From Golubevia sp. BC0850 (Eukaryota; Basidiomycota; Exobasidiomycetes; Golubeviales; Golubeviaceae): DNA of 64,000 nt. Under the pieces are notes generated by a model. It ran no database searches and was not told the origin of the DNA. It was given only the letters and a program-made list of their open reading frames with translations. The DNA is taken from contig JAAVVG010000016.1 of NCBI GenBank assembly GCA_012976225.1, positions 558,001 to 622,000 of the forward strand, in the 5' to 3' direction. Positions 12,048 through 23,117 of the stretch are shown piece by piece. Within the stretch, counting starts at the first letter, position 1; each line of letters starts with the position of its first letter. A program made the translations under genes and the position numbers.

Positions 12048-14520
12048 TTATAAACTACCTTCTTCAATTCTCATTCTATAATATTTGACCATCTCTCTCA
12101 GCCCATCTCTTAATTTCCATCTAGGCTCCCAACCCAACAATTGTTTAGCTCTAGTAGTATCAGGTCTTCTCTGTTTAGGATCATCAACTGGCATAGGAAG
12201 ATATTCAACTCTGACTGGAGGTGGAACCTTAACACTCTCCCTACCAGATCCCTCACCATCTACCCCTCCCTCTGCCTCTGTCTCTGTCTCTACCTCTCCG
12301 TCTCCTTTCAACTTCTCAAATGCCTCCTTTCTGACCTCCTCAACCACCTCAGAAACAATATCCACCAGCTCCTTAATAGTGAATTCGATTGGATTTCCTA
12401 AATTTACAGGACTATGAACGTCATCAAATCTTCCCAGTTCTTCATCGAATTGAGGTTCTCTATTCATTAAAGCTATTAAACCTGTTATAAGATCATGAAC
12501 GAACATGAAAGATCTTGTTTGAGAACCGTCTCCATAGATTGTTAGAGCTTCACCTTTTAAAGCTTGAACTACGAAGTTTGAAACTACTCTTCCATCTTGA
12601 GGATGCATTCGAGGACCGTAGGAATTGAAAATCCGAGCAACTCGAACGTCAACGTCGTCTTGGTATAGATATCCATCTGTGATGAAGTCGGAGAAGTGGA
12701 TCAGTATCATTGTATTGGCTGCTATCGATGTGGAGTATCTTCTCTTTAAGAGGAAACTTACAAGTCAAAGTCTCAGCAACTCTCTTCCCCTCATCATAAC
12801 AAGCTCGAGGTCCAGTTGGATTCACATTTCCGTTGTAGCTTTCAGGTTGAGGATGAACTGCAGGATCTCCGTAGACCTCTGCGAAATGGAGGGAAGCAAG
12901 GCAATTCAGAGACGTCTTCAAATGACCTCCAGCCTCTTCCGACGAAGAGGTCGAGCTTCTAGAAAGAGTCTTGATAACGATCACCTACCAGAAGTACTGG
13001 CTAGTAAAAACCTTGCTTTAGTTCTTTTGGCCAATCCCAAAAGGTTTAGAGTTCCCAAGAAGTTGGTCTTGATACTGAGTGGGGAAAGACGAAAGAAGTA
13101 AGAGATTTAGAAGACAAAGAAGTAGACGATCAGAACTCAAGCCATCCCCCCCCCCCCAAAAAAGGAGCACTTCCAAAGAAAACTCACGTCTTGATCTGAT
13201 TAGCTTGATAATGAATTGGAGAAGCTGGACAAGCTAGGTGATAGACCTGAAATCAACAAACAAGAAGGTTGTCAGAAAACCGAGTAACTCCTTAACCTTC
13301 CTTCTATAGACCTCGAGCAGTTCACTCACCTGATCTACTTCCAACAAAATAGCGTTTACAACGTCATGTCTAACTAGATCGAAAGAAGGGTGACCAATCC
13401 AAGAGCTAAGAGAAGTCTTACTACCTGTAAAGAAATTGTCTATCACTATGACATCGTGACCCATTAAGAGAAGACGATCCACTAGGTGAGAGCCTACAAA
13501 TCCCGCTCTGAAAAGTGAAGATCAAAGGGATTTGGTGGTGTTAGATGGAGTTCAAGGACAGGGCGGGGAATCAGAATGAACCCTCTGGGGAGAGGAGAGC
13601 TGTCGTTTACTGCACTTCCTATCCCGAGCTTTTTACCTTATTAGGAAGCCTTTCTAGGACTTATCGTCTATCTCGTTCTTCCACGACCCTTTGGCTTCTC
13701 TCCATCAACCCAGAATCGCTCCCATCTCATCCCGTCCTGCCTTCCATTGTTCTCATACTGACCCACCAGTGACCAAGATCCTCCTCTTCTCTTCCAAAGG
13801 TAAGACTCTAACAGCTGGATAACTTTGAGAAGCTTGAGCTGCATGAACGTAACTTCTTCTCTGAGCTCTAGGAGCAGGAGTCGGAGAAGCTGCAGTTGAA
13901 GAATGAAAAGTTTGATTACTAGAACTCGAAACAGTTCTTTGTCTACCTGTGTTGTTGAGTAAATTCAAATTGGTATTTGAAGTAGAAGCTGAAGGATTTA
14001 AAGGAGAATTTGGAGCTGAATTAGAAGGATTGTTACCAGAAAGGGAAGCTAATCGATTATGACCTCCATAACCGAATCTATTGCTGGTGATCAAAGGAGG
14101 TGTTCTTAGTGTTGAAGCTTGATTTGATGGAGATGCATTGTCATTAGATTGTGTTGATGGTTGAGAAATTGGAGTTTGAGGAGTACCTAAACCTATGGCA
14201 GGTCTATAAGTTGATTTGGAAGATTGAGGTGGGGTTAGAGTAACCACACCTGGACCTAAAGTTGGTCTTGAATATAGAGATCGTAGATCATCTAATGGAA
14301 TTGAATCTTGTTCATCTTGGAATGAATATTCTTCTTGAGTGATCGAGATTGAATGACTTGAACTGGTTGAAGGGATGATTGAATCAGTTCCACCATCAGT
14401 CGAAGGAGAGGACGACGAGTTAAGGCTGAATTGAGTTGGATCTTGTGAAGGTGCAAATCTAGACTGAGACCAAGCTTCAACTTTTGGAGATTTGGGTGTA
14501 GAAGTTGATGATGTTGACAT
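12048..14520 (-). CDS. UXS1: UDP-glucuronate decarboxylase (UDP-xylose synthase)
   Basis: Six exons give 608 aa: 14520-13763, 13507-13330, 13246-13188, 13074-12989, 12878-12762 and 12676-12048. The enzyme converts UDP-glucuronate to UDP-xylose with bound NAD, feeding capsule, glycan and wall xylosylation. Visible motifs are the Rossmann loop [18 protein letters not shown], the [12 protein letters not shown] block, LLASTSEVYGDP, the catalytic YDEGKR (YxxxK), [18 protein letters not shown], and [18 protein letters not shown] near the end. Two things are unusual: about 245 N-terminal residues of Ser/Thr/Pro/Asn-rich low complexity before the catalytic domain, with no membrane helix, and an acidic Glu/Gly-rich insert of about 30 residues before the conserved [11 protein letters not shown]-type segment. 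The core looks intact. Confidence 0.95.
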
Positions 14521-15283
14521 CCTGAAGTGTTGTTCTCCAAGAGAGGTTGGTTGCTGTTCTTTTTAAAGAACTCCACCAAGCTTCGATGACGCACAGGGCG
14601 CTAAAACCAGAATAGAATCTCCATGTATTCTTTCTCTCTGATTTCTCCTTTCTTCAAACTTCTTTTCATCTCTTTTCATCTCTTCTGGTTTTTTTCATTC
14701 AACAATACAACTGCTCAATCTTCAAGACCTCCATCTCATTAATTGTCTCACAATCTCACAATCTCACAAAGGCTGGTCTCTTTGTCATTCACTCTTGGTA
14801 AGTAAAATACGCCCATCGCACAAAAGTAGGACATCATACTCAGGGGTTGGAAAAAGAGTAGAACTGAATTCAGCAAGGCTACATAGAATAATGTTAAGGA
14901 ACCCTGAGTTCCGATGGGAGAGGGTATTGGCGCCAGTTGTCAAGTGTCTACTACCCCTTGCAGCTGTCCTGTGTCCTACAAGCCTCTTCTTCCTCTTTAT
15001 TCCCCCTTCCTTCCCTATTCCTCCCTAACTACCCCCTCTTCGATTCACTCTCTTGACTTCTCGCCTTCTTTCAGGATCCAATCTACTCCCTAGACGAGAC
15101 GTTCAGATTCCTTTGTTGCTCCCTTCTCCAGTTCCCTTTCTTGCTTCAATACTTCAACCAAGTCTCCATTAAGACCCTCAATTTCAACTTTCATTCTTTT
15201 AACATTCCAGTATCCATAACAAACCACCTACAAGCCACCTACAAACCACCTACCTCAACCTTCCAACCATCAAGATTCTCATC
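14521..15283. promoter_or_regulatory. Divergent intergenic region, UXS1 and aspartic protease
   Basis: A 763-bp gap between two start codons in opposite directions. It is rich in C/T tracts with long pyrimidine runs just before the protease ATG, as in a 5' UTR. No additional coding frame is supported. Confidence 0.5.
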
Positions 15284-17123
15284 ATGAAATTCTCTCTACC
15301 AATTTACACCTCCTTACTAGCTCTCTGTCTTTCAGAATCTCTAGTTTCAGTCTCAGCATCAACCTCTGATGATTCCCTACGTATCCCTTTACGTAAACGT
15401 TCACAATCGATTCACAGAGATGCTTTCCAACATTCAAGAGATTTATCTTCTCTAAATCTACCAGTCTGTGACTTTAAAGAATTAGACAGAAGGTTGGTTC
15501 AAATTGAAAGAAGGTATTCAAACGATCAAGAAGATCCAAAAGTCCTTAAGCATAGAAAACAATTTGAGGAGAAATGGTCAGATTTGACTGAAATGGTTGA
15601 AGATTTCTTTAATGGTACTGGAACTGCGAAGGTTGGAAGTGCAGATGAAAGTCAATTCATGAAGGCAGATCATGAATCTAATGCTAGAGATTCTGGTAGC
15701 TTTTTCGATATTTTCAAAGCTTCTGATGAAGGGAAAGCTACCACGGTTTCCAAAAAGGCTAAAACTTCTAAGAAACAGGTCAAGAGTGATGCTGCTACTG
15801 AGAAACTTTCTAATCAAGTGTCTGCTGGTCAAGACATTGAGTTCTTGTGAGTTTATGCGGTGATCGATTGGGCATTGATGCGATTGGAAATTGATCTTGA
15901 AGGGCCATGTCAGGAGGGAGGCAAGGGAGAGCAGCACGGTACGGTCACGGTCACGGTGCACTTCCTTCTTCACCCCTCGCCCCTCGCCCCTCGCATCCCA
16001 TCTTCTTTATCTCATATCTATTCCCCTTCTTTGATCTTCACTTTTCTCAGTGCACAAGTCACGGTTGGTACTCCAGGACAAACCTTCAACGTCAACCCAG
16101 ATTCAGGTTCAGCTGACTTCTGGGTAGTCTCGAACAAGTGTCAATCAAAGAATTGTGCAACCAAGAAGGAGAAGTTTGACTCTTCAAAATCATCAACCTA
16201 TCAAGCGAATGGAAACAAAGATTTCTCTCTAACCTATGGAATCGGAGGAGTAAGCGGTTCCTTCTTTGAAGACAACGTTTCAGTAGCTGGTGTTCAAATC
16301 AAAAATCAAACCGTCGCTCAAGCTTCTAAGCTATCTAAAGATTACAGAACTGATCAAGCTGAAGGTGTTATGGGATTAGGTTTCAGATCTATCGCAAGCG
16401 GTCATGAACAACCAATTCTTCAACGTTTATTCTCCCAACATCAATTTCCAAAACAAATCTTATCTTTCGCTTTTGGTAGAACTAGTTCTGGAACTGTTGA
16501 GAAAAGTGAATTGTCAATTGGTTCTATCAATCAAGACTTAATCAAAGGTGATATCTCCTATACCTCAGTTACAAAAGAAGGTTTTTGGCAATTTGAATTT
16601 GATAGTTTATTCGTTGGTGCTTCTGATGGTGCTAAAGGAATTCCTGGAATCGTTGATTCTGGTACTAGTTCTATTGCAATGCCAGACAAACAAGCTGCTG
16701 ATTTTCATGCTGGTGTTAAAGGTTCCAAACTTAATGATGAAGCTGGTTATTATACTTTCCCTTGCTCTCAAGACATTAATGCTACTTTCAAATTACAAGA
16801 TGGTACTACTTTCAAACTCAATCCTGAAGATTTGAATTTGGGAAAGGAAACTGATGGTTCTTCTAGTTGTGTTAGTGCTATCATGCCTGCTTCTACTGGT
16901 GGAATCGTCGTTTTTGGTCTAACTCTCTTGAAGAATGGTGAGTCAAACAAGCGTAAAGAGAGTGTTAGAGTGACGTGAACAGTCAGTCGGTCGTTGTTTT
17001 CAAACCAACATGACCTCGCTTGCTGACCAAACTTACCTTCCCCTCCCCCTTTTCTCCTCCTCAGCTTACACCGTTCTTGACTATGAGAACAAACAAATCG
17101 GATTCGCTTCTTACTCTTTCTAG
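15284..17123 (+). CDS. Secreted pepsin-like aspartic protease (family A1)
   Basis: Three exons give 502 aa: 15284-15846, 16051-16937 and 17065-17123. A signal peptide (MKFSLPIYTSLLALCLSESL) precedes a propeptide of about 160 residues. The catalytic domain begins in exon 2 with AQVTVGTPGQTFNV. The first active-site motif is PDSGSADFWVV (Asp near residue 205). The flap region has LTYGIGGVSGSF, and GVMGLGF follows. The second active-site motif is GIVDSGTSSIAMP (Asp near residue 388). The C-terminal strand is YTVLDYENKQIGFASY. Both catalytic triads are DSG rather than DTG at the first site, an accepted variant. There is no GPI signal or membrane segment, so it is probably released or vacuolar. 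Confidence 0.93.
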
Positions 17124-17752
17124 AGGAGAGATGGTCTTTCTTCTCCAACTTCAAAATCACTTTCTTTTCTTTCCCTACTTTTGCTCTTTCTCTCTCCCCT
17201 TTTCTTCTCTTCTGCCCCATTTTCTCTCTCGAGCTCAACACCAACACGGACAATTCCCAAATTGACTTATTATCTTCATGAGGATAAACAAATCTCTCTC
17301 TTTTTCTCTAGATTCAAACACGCTCTCTTCTCGTTCTCATACCTCAAAGTAAATAAAGACCTTTACCATCTATCTACACTTCATTTAACACCCCATGAGA
17401 GTCATCATCATCTTTTTGAATAAGACTTGAATTCAATTTTCATTGACAAAATTGCGTGATCTGAACTACATTGAATGGCGCTGAAGGAGGGTTGACGAGA
17501 AGAGAGGGGTTGAAAATATAGGGGTGGGAAAGACAAAAACACGTTTACCCTTTCTGATTTGGGTCATTTTTGGAGTCTTCTAGAGAACCAGACAGGAACT
17601 TGGAACTTGAGAGAAAGGATGTTTTGCTTTTTTGGTAGCTTCGAGCTTGAGAGAAAGATGACGGCTGGGAGCATTAAAGACTTGAAGAGTGAAAGGGAAG
17701 CTTGATAACGAAACCTGATCCTGGAACCTAATTGGTCGTAGCATTGATCGAG
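17124..17752. other. Convergent intergenic region
   Basis: 3' flanks of the protease and of the first tandem tetraspan gene. Long C/T-rich stretches follow the protease stop. Nothing coding is supported. Confidence 0.6.
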
Positions 17753-18695
17753 CTACGAGTGAAAGTGTGACTCTTTCTTTCTGAATTGAGAAGTTGACGC
17801 TTCGAAATCCTTCTCGGCTCTGCGATTTTGTTGTTGTTGAATCTCATTTTGGGAGAAGAAACGTGAAGAAGCGTTTGAAGAATCATCGTCAGATCCAGTG
17901 ATCATGTAGAAGATCAATAGGCACAGGAGAACGCTTAGAATGATGAATGACATCCATGCGAAAGCCTGAGTGGCGCTGGATAGCGAACTGAGAGTGAAAC
18001 GGGTCGAGATAAAAACGTCAGCCGTCACACTTCTTTTGAATCCCAATCATGTACGATTTAGTCAACTCACCAGGTGTTTACCTCAATGAAACCTCTGTAG
18101 AAATCGCAGTTGGTGTCACTCTGTTTTGCAGAGAGAGAAGCAGCTCCAGACAGGAACAAGATCCACCTTGGTTTGGATTTGCAGCGATATCAGAGGAGCT
18201 AAAGTTAGAGAGTTTTGTTTCTAAAAGGGTTCTCCAATCTCCTAGACTTACAAGACAGCCGCTTGAATCCCTAGAGAGAAAGGTCCGACGATTGATCTTA
18301 CGATTCCACGTGAAATGCTGGTTGTGACCAAGATAACGACGATCAAAGACAGAGACCAGATGAAAGTCAACCAGCCATTGAATGAGAGAAGAATAGCGGT
18401 AGAAGTCAAATTGGGGTATGGGTTTCTGTTCTCTCCAAAGGTTGAGTCAAATTTCTGGAAATGGAAGAAGGTTGAAATGGAAAGGGTTTGTCAACTCAGT
18501 TGGAAAGTTGGTGGAAGGGATTAGGAGTCAGGGATAGAAAAAGTGAGTGAGTGGAGAAGGAAAGCTCAGACTCACTGAAGATGCGTTGGAATAATTGACA
18601 GAAAGACGAGTGGCGGATGATGCTAGGATTAGAGTGAAGAGAGCAAGAACTCCCAAGAATGAGACGATGATCAGAGAATATGAACCAGAAGCCAT
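17753..18695 (-). CDS. Tetraspan MARVEL-like protein, tandem paralogue 1
   Basis: Four exons give 217 aa: 18695-18576, 18454-18252, 18166-18071 and 17987-17753. Four helices are seen: SLIIVSFLGVLALFTLIL in exon 1; a helix around GWLTFIWSLSLIVVILV in exon 2, followed by GPFSLGIQAAVL; LWILFLSGAASLSA in exon 3; and FAWMSFIILSVLLCLLIFY in exon 4. A conserved Cys follows the third helix. The cytosolic tail is polar with a Gln run. Helix layout and the W..(F/L)L.GA..LS block are shared with the next two genes, and so are intron phases. Fungal MARVEL proteins are thought to shape plasma-membrane domains; the assignment here is by topology and pattern only. Confidence 0.65.
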
Positions 18696-19152
18696 CTTGA
18701 AGGTGGAGGAATTTTAAAGTGGTGATGGTAAGAAGGGAAGGAAGAAATGAAGAAGGCTTGGGTCCCCCGTCCCCCTCGAGGGTCAAGCGGTCAAGACTCA
18801 ACGTCATCGTCATCGACTGTATGCTCGTCATGCACATCACTTTCGAGCTCTTTCGTGCATCTATTGACGGATTATCTTCTCCAACCTTCAGCTCCAAAGT
18901 TTTACTCGTTCCAACACAAGTCTGATAAAGTTTTAGGAAATCAGAGTTTGAAACGATAAAAACGGAGATGAGGGGGTGGTATAGCTACATTTTCAGTAAT
19001 TCTTTTGTCTTTTTTTTAAAGGTTTGTTTGATTCAAGAGGTTACAATATAGAAATCTGATTAGTTTTGGGAGCTTCAACAGGGTTACTAGTTCTTTGATT
19101 CAGAGAAGAAAGGGGAAGAAACAGAGAGAGGTAGAATATTCAAGCCAATCCA
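18696..19152. other. Intergenic between tandem paralogues 1 and 2
   Basis: 457 bp. Upstream sequence of paralogue 1 and 3' flank of paralogue 2, including a short poly-T/A stretch near 19010. No gene was seen. Confidence 0.6.
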
Positions 19153-20290
19153 TCAATTTTGAGTAGCAACGTGAGGAGTAGGATAGGCGTTTGGAGCTTC
19201 TTGTTGGAAAGGAGGGTTTTCGTGTTGCTTCTCTTGAACTTCGACTCCTTTCTCGTTTGCTTGAGTAGCGGGTCCAATTGAGCGAGATTGACGTCCGATA
19301 GATTCCTCCTCGTCGTAGTAGCCAGCAATCAAGAAGTAAGGAAGAACCATCAGTAAGATGCTGAGCATGATAAAGGTCATCCACCCGAATGCGATGGCAG
19401 AACGGTAGAGAGAAGTGCTGTCGACAAGAGAGACCGAGAGATCGAAAGGGGACCGAGTCAATTTGAGGTCTCACGGAAACTGCATTCATTGAGACCAAAT
19501 TCGAAGAAAAGCACTCACCAGTTCCAGAACGTGTTGAAGTTGTTGGAACATCTCCATCCACTTCTAGCTGAGAGCGCAGCGGCTCCAGCAAGGGAGAGGG
19601 CCCAACTTGACAAGGGAAGGAGGAGTAGAGGCGAAGGGATCAGTACTTGATATAACCGATGTTTCAACGCGTACAACCTTTGATAGATAGAGTCTGAATT
19701 CTAACTTCTCACCCCCTCTTCGACTAAGTAGACTCCTACCTGTTCCTTCTGGGGAGTTGCCACCTTTTCATTTGGAATCCCTTGGTGCTCTCGAACTCAC
19801 AGCAAGAAAGCTTGAATCATCAAACTCAAAGGCCCAGCTACCCACTTTCCGAAACCTTTGGATAGATTTCCCAGGCACATGAGAAGAGTGATTACAATGA
19901 TGGACCAAAGAAAAATCTGGGAGGTGGAGAGAGGTGGAGAGAGAGAGAGAGGTTTGAGCACAGCCGCATTGGGATGCTCGCTTTCGACTCCCCTATCTCC
20001 CACCTTGTCATCCATAGGTAAACTCATAGGTAAACTCACGAAGTAGCCATCAAAAGCTAACAATGCTGCTCCAGCTCTACCAACATAACTCTGATGTGGG
20101 ACAGAGATTGAAAAAGTCAGAGAGAGAAATCGATTCAAGTGTATGCCTGCCAAAGTGAGACTGAACTCACGTTTCCATTCCAGCTTCTAACTGCAAGTCT
20201 TGTTGAAATACCTGCACTGACAATAGCGAAGATTGCTAGAATGGTCAAGATGGCGATGATAGAGAAAGAATAAGATGAGGAAGAAGACAT
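19153..20290 (-). CDS. Tetraspan MARVEL-like protein, tandem paralogue 2
   Basis: Five exons give 212 aa: 20290-20171, 20090-20040, 19916-19801, 19605-19519 and 19417-19153. Exon 1 is 120 nt, exactly as in paralogue 1. Helices are FSIIAILTILAIFAIVSAG, FLWSIIVITLLMCL, WALSLAGAAALSA and IAFGWMTFIMLSILLMVL. The conserved block GKWVAGPLSLMIQAFLLW leads into the third helix, followed by a loop cysteine. The cytosolic tail is acidic then Gln/Glu-rich (about 60 residues). Relative to paralogue 1 there is one extra intron between helices 1 and 2; the other junctions keep the same phase. Function unknown beyond membrane residence. Confidence 0.65.
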
Positions 20291-20920
20291 GATTGATGTT
20301 GAAGGGTGTTGGAAGTTTGGAGAGTGAATGGTTCGAGAACAACAAATCAAGAAGAAAGACTCAAATGGAGTGGTTCGTAAATTAAAGGTGCGCGTGTTTG
20401 CTGGTGAACCTTTTTAAACCCAGCGTGAGAAATCTCGCTCGGACCACTTTACTTGTACCCTCTTTCCCTTCTCATGATTTTCTGGTCAATTTTCCACTTG
20501 AAGATCTCTTGAAAATCCTCAATTCTCTCAGGAAGTGAAGAATGGTTCTTATCGATTTCTAATTTTGACTGGGCACGACAGGCAGTTGACAATCCCGGAA
20601 GCGAAAACGAGTGGATCTGAAGTGTGCGATGAAGATGCTTTGAGATTTTGGAGAGAAGATGTCGAGACAAAATGAAGAAAAAAAAACGCAAGGCTGTATG
20701 ACAGGCGAGAAGAGTACGAAGAGAAGTCAAGATCTTGTCATAAATGGATGGAAATTCGTAGGAGACTTAACGTGAGGGGACTAGATTCTATTAAGTTTGC
20801 CTTCACTTAGAGATGATTGGGTAAAGAGTAAGAGGCTAGCAGCAGTCTTCATTGACGTGACAGATCAGTTGCGGAAATATGTAGAAAATGAGAATCAGAA
20901 GATTGGCCAGTTTCGAGGCT
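20291..20920. other. Intergenic between tandem paralogues 2 and 3
   Basis: 630 bp. Upstream region of paralogue 2, with a TTTAAA-type AT-rich patch near 20412, and the 3' flank of paralogue 3. No coding frame is supported. Confidence 0.6.
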
Positions 20921-21316
20921 TTAAGCTTGATGGTGAGTTGGTTGAGGCATTTGATAGGTCTCATTTCCAGTGACAGCAGTGGATTCTGAAGCTTGAGGTT
21001 GAGAGTGATTGACTCCTTCTCCTTGGCGGTGGTTCTCATTAGGGGCAGTTGGTGCAGTGGCAGCTGGGACAGAAGTGACTGGAGTCGAAGTTGAAGCACC
21101 GTTTGATCTCTCAGCCATCGCTCCATGTTCAAGGTCTTGCTTTCCAGAAATAGTACTGGTGGCCCCGTCTCTTGAGAATCCACCTTCGGCACGAGGAGTT
21201 TTGAGGGTGACAAAGACTAGAACCCCTAAAACGACAGAAATGGCGATCCACAAAATCCATCCGAAGGCTAGAGAAGCGTTTGCAACGTTGCTGGTGGCGG
21301 AAAGGAAGTTGAGAGA

Positions 21317-21348
<32 letters not shown>

Positions 21349-22348
21349 CGGACGTGATGATTAAGCCTCCAATAGTAGGCTAGAAGAAGAATACGTGCTT
21401 GCTGTAGAAGCAAGGTGAACAGAGAGAATCTCACCAATCAGTTCCACTAGAGTAGCTGCAGTCGAGGCCTCCTTGTTTGTCTGAAAGAGCTCCAGCACCT
21501 GCTAGAACTAGGACCCATCTGTGAGAGAGATCGACAGGAGAGGCAGAGAAGAGGAAGAAGTCAGCCAAAGAGCTCCGTGAACAAGATCACGAGAAACCAG
21601 GAGAGGCTCCTCCCCCTCGAATCGACTATGATTCCACTCGATGAGTTCTAAAAAAAACGAGCAATTTGAGAAAGGTCGATGTCCATTTACGAGGAGGTAG
21701 ACTCGTTTAAAGGTCAGACTCACAAGATTGCGAGTTGGTTGGTTAGACCAAGAGGACCCACCAGCCATTTCATGAAGCCGCTGTGATGATCTTTGATGAA
21801 TAATGTTAAGATGATCAACACAATGGACCAGAAGAAGATGAAGAGGCCATCGAAGGCGAGTAAGCCTGCTGCGCTGAAGGTTGGGAAGACGAGCAAATCA
21901 AAGAAAGTCAGACTTCCGAACACATTCTTCTCTTCTCAGCTTTGTTCCTCCTATAGCTTACTTTCTTAGAGAGGAGTAAGATCCGTAGAAATACTGAACG
22001 AAGCAAAAGGAAGGTAGGAGAAAGTTGGTGAGTCACAGGTGATCCCGATGCAAGTTCTGTATGTAGCAAATCTCGAAGCTTCCGTATGCTGGTATCTTTT
22101 TATTGAGTTGAGGACTTTTTCTGGAAACAGTTCAACTTCCTACCGAAGACTGCATCTGACGATGCTGTCCTCCACTTTGTCCGACCTTCTGCTGCGCACA
22201 TCAAAGAAGCAGAACTCACGCTGCTGGCATCCCCGTAAGTCTTTGCTAAGGAAGCGCTCAGCCCTCCTAAGATGATTCCAATTACTCCGAGAGACATCAA
22301 TGAGTAGAGACGAACTTGAGGGAAAGATGAAGTGAGTCTAGAAGCCAT
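20921..22348 (-). CDS. Tetraspan MARVEL-like protein, tandem paralogue 3
   Basis: Five exons give 254 aa: 22348-22220, 21993-21962, 21873-21724, 21518-21435 and 21290-20921. Helices are YSLMSLGVIGIILGGL, LFIFFWSIVLIILTLF, WVLVLAGAGALS and LAFGWILWIAISVVLGVLVF. The motifs GFMKWLVGPLGLTNQLAIL and WVLVLAGAGALSDK align with WVAGPLSLMIQAFLL and WALSLAGAAALSA of paralogue 2. The loop cysteine is kept (LDCSYSSG). The tail is longest here, about 90 residues rich in Ala, Thr, Ser, Asn and His. Exon structure matches paralogue 2 junction for junction (phases 0, 2, 2, 2), which supports duplication of an intron-bearing ancestor. Confidence 0.65.
21311..21349. repeat. GA-rich simple repeat
   Basis: A run of GA dinucleotides with a few interruptions, inside the last intron of tandem paralogue 3. 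Confidence 0.9.
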
Positions 22349-23117
22349 GGTTGTTGCTTAATACTGCGGTTTGTATGTTTGTTCGAATATAAACGTTTAA
22401 GTTCGTGAAAAGGTTCCAAGTGGGAAGATGAGGAAGAGGAAAAGAGATTTATCTTCTGAGAAAGGTTCCTTTTATACCCTCTCTTGACTCAACTTCAGGA
22501 ACAAAAGGGGATAAAAGGAGGCGTACATTTCATTCAGCCTACGCAGCACCAGGTCGGGCGTAGAAAATTCAAAATTTACAATCTTGGCCCTACACAACAA
22601 GTACAAGTGCTCAACCCAATCGGGGTCAGACCCAGAAACGTCCCGTTGGTGACGTATGCGGCCATCTTTGGCCAACGGCGTTCGATGGCAGTGCCAAAAG
22701 TGAAGACAAAGAAAGACACATGCGGTAGTTGGAGAAGAATATTCCATCTAAACTCACTACAGTCTGGTCCTTCTTCCAGAATTTTTCCAAACCTTCTACG
22801 CGTTCAATAGAGGGAGAAATCTGAAGAACCTCTCCCAGCAGCTTCCATTTTCTTCCCCAACTGGAATGGGATGTCCTCTCAAGACTGCGAGCGATTTCAC
22901 AAACAATCAAGAAGTCGTTCTGTTTCTTTTACCATCAGATTGCCTGGGAGCTCAAGTCAATACCCCCAGCTTCAATGCAAGAGGACATCGAGAGCAAAAC
23001 ACAAGCGCTCGTCTCATCGCAGTCTTTAGAAAGCTTTTCATGACGGCGTGAGACTTAAAATTACAATACATTCGGTGAGTAGACAGTAAGTGAGAGAGAA
23101 GGGAAAGAAGAAATGGC
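22349..23117. other. Intergenic, tetraspan cluster to gamma-tubulin
   Basis: 769 bp between the start of paralogue 3 and the gamma-tubulin stop. Short frames on both strands, no family resemblance. Confidence 0.5.
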
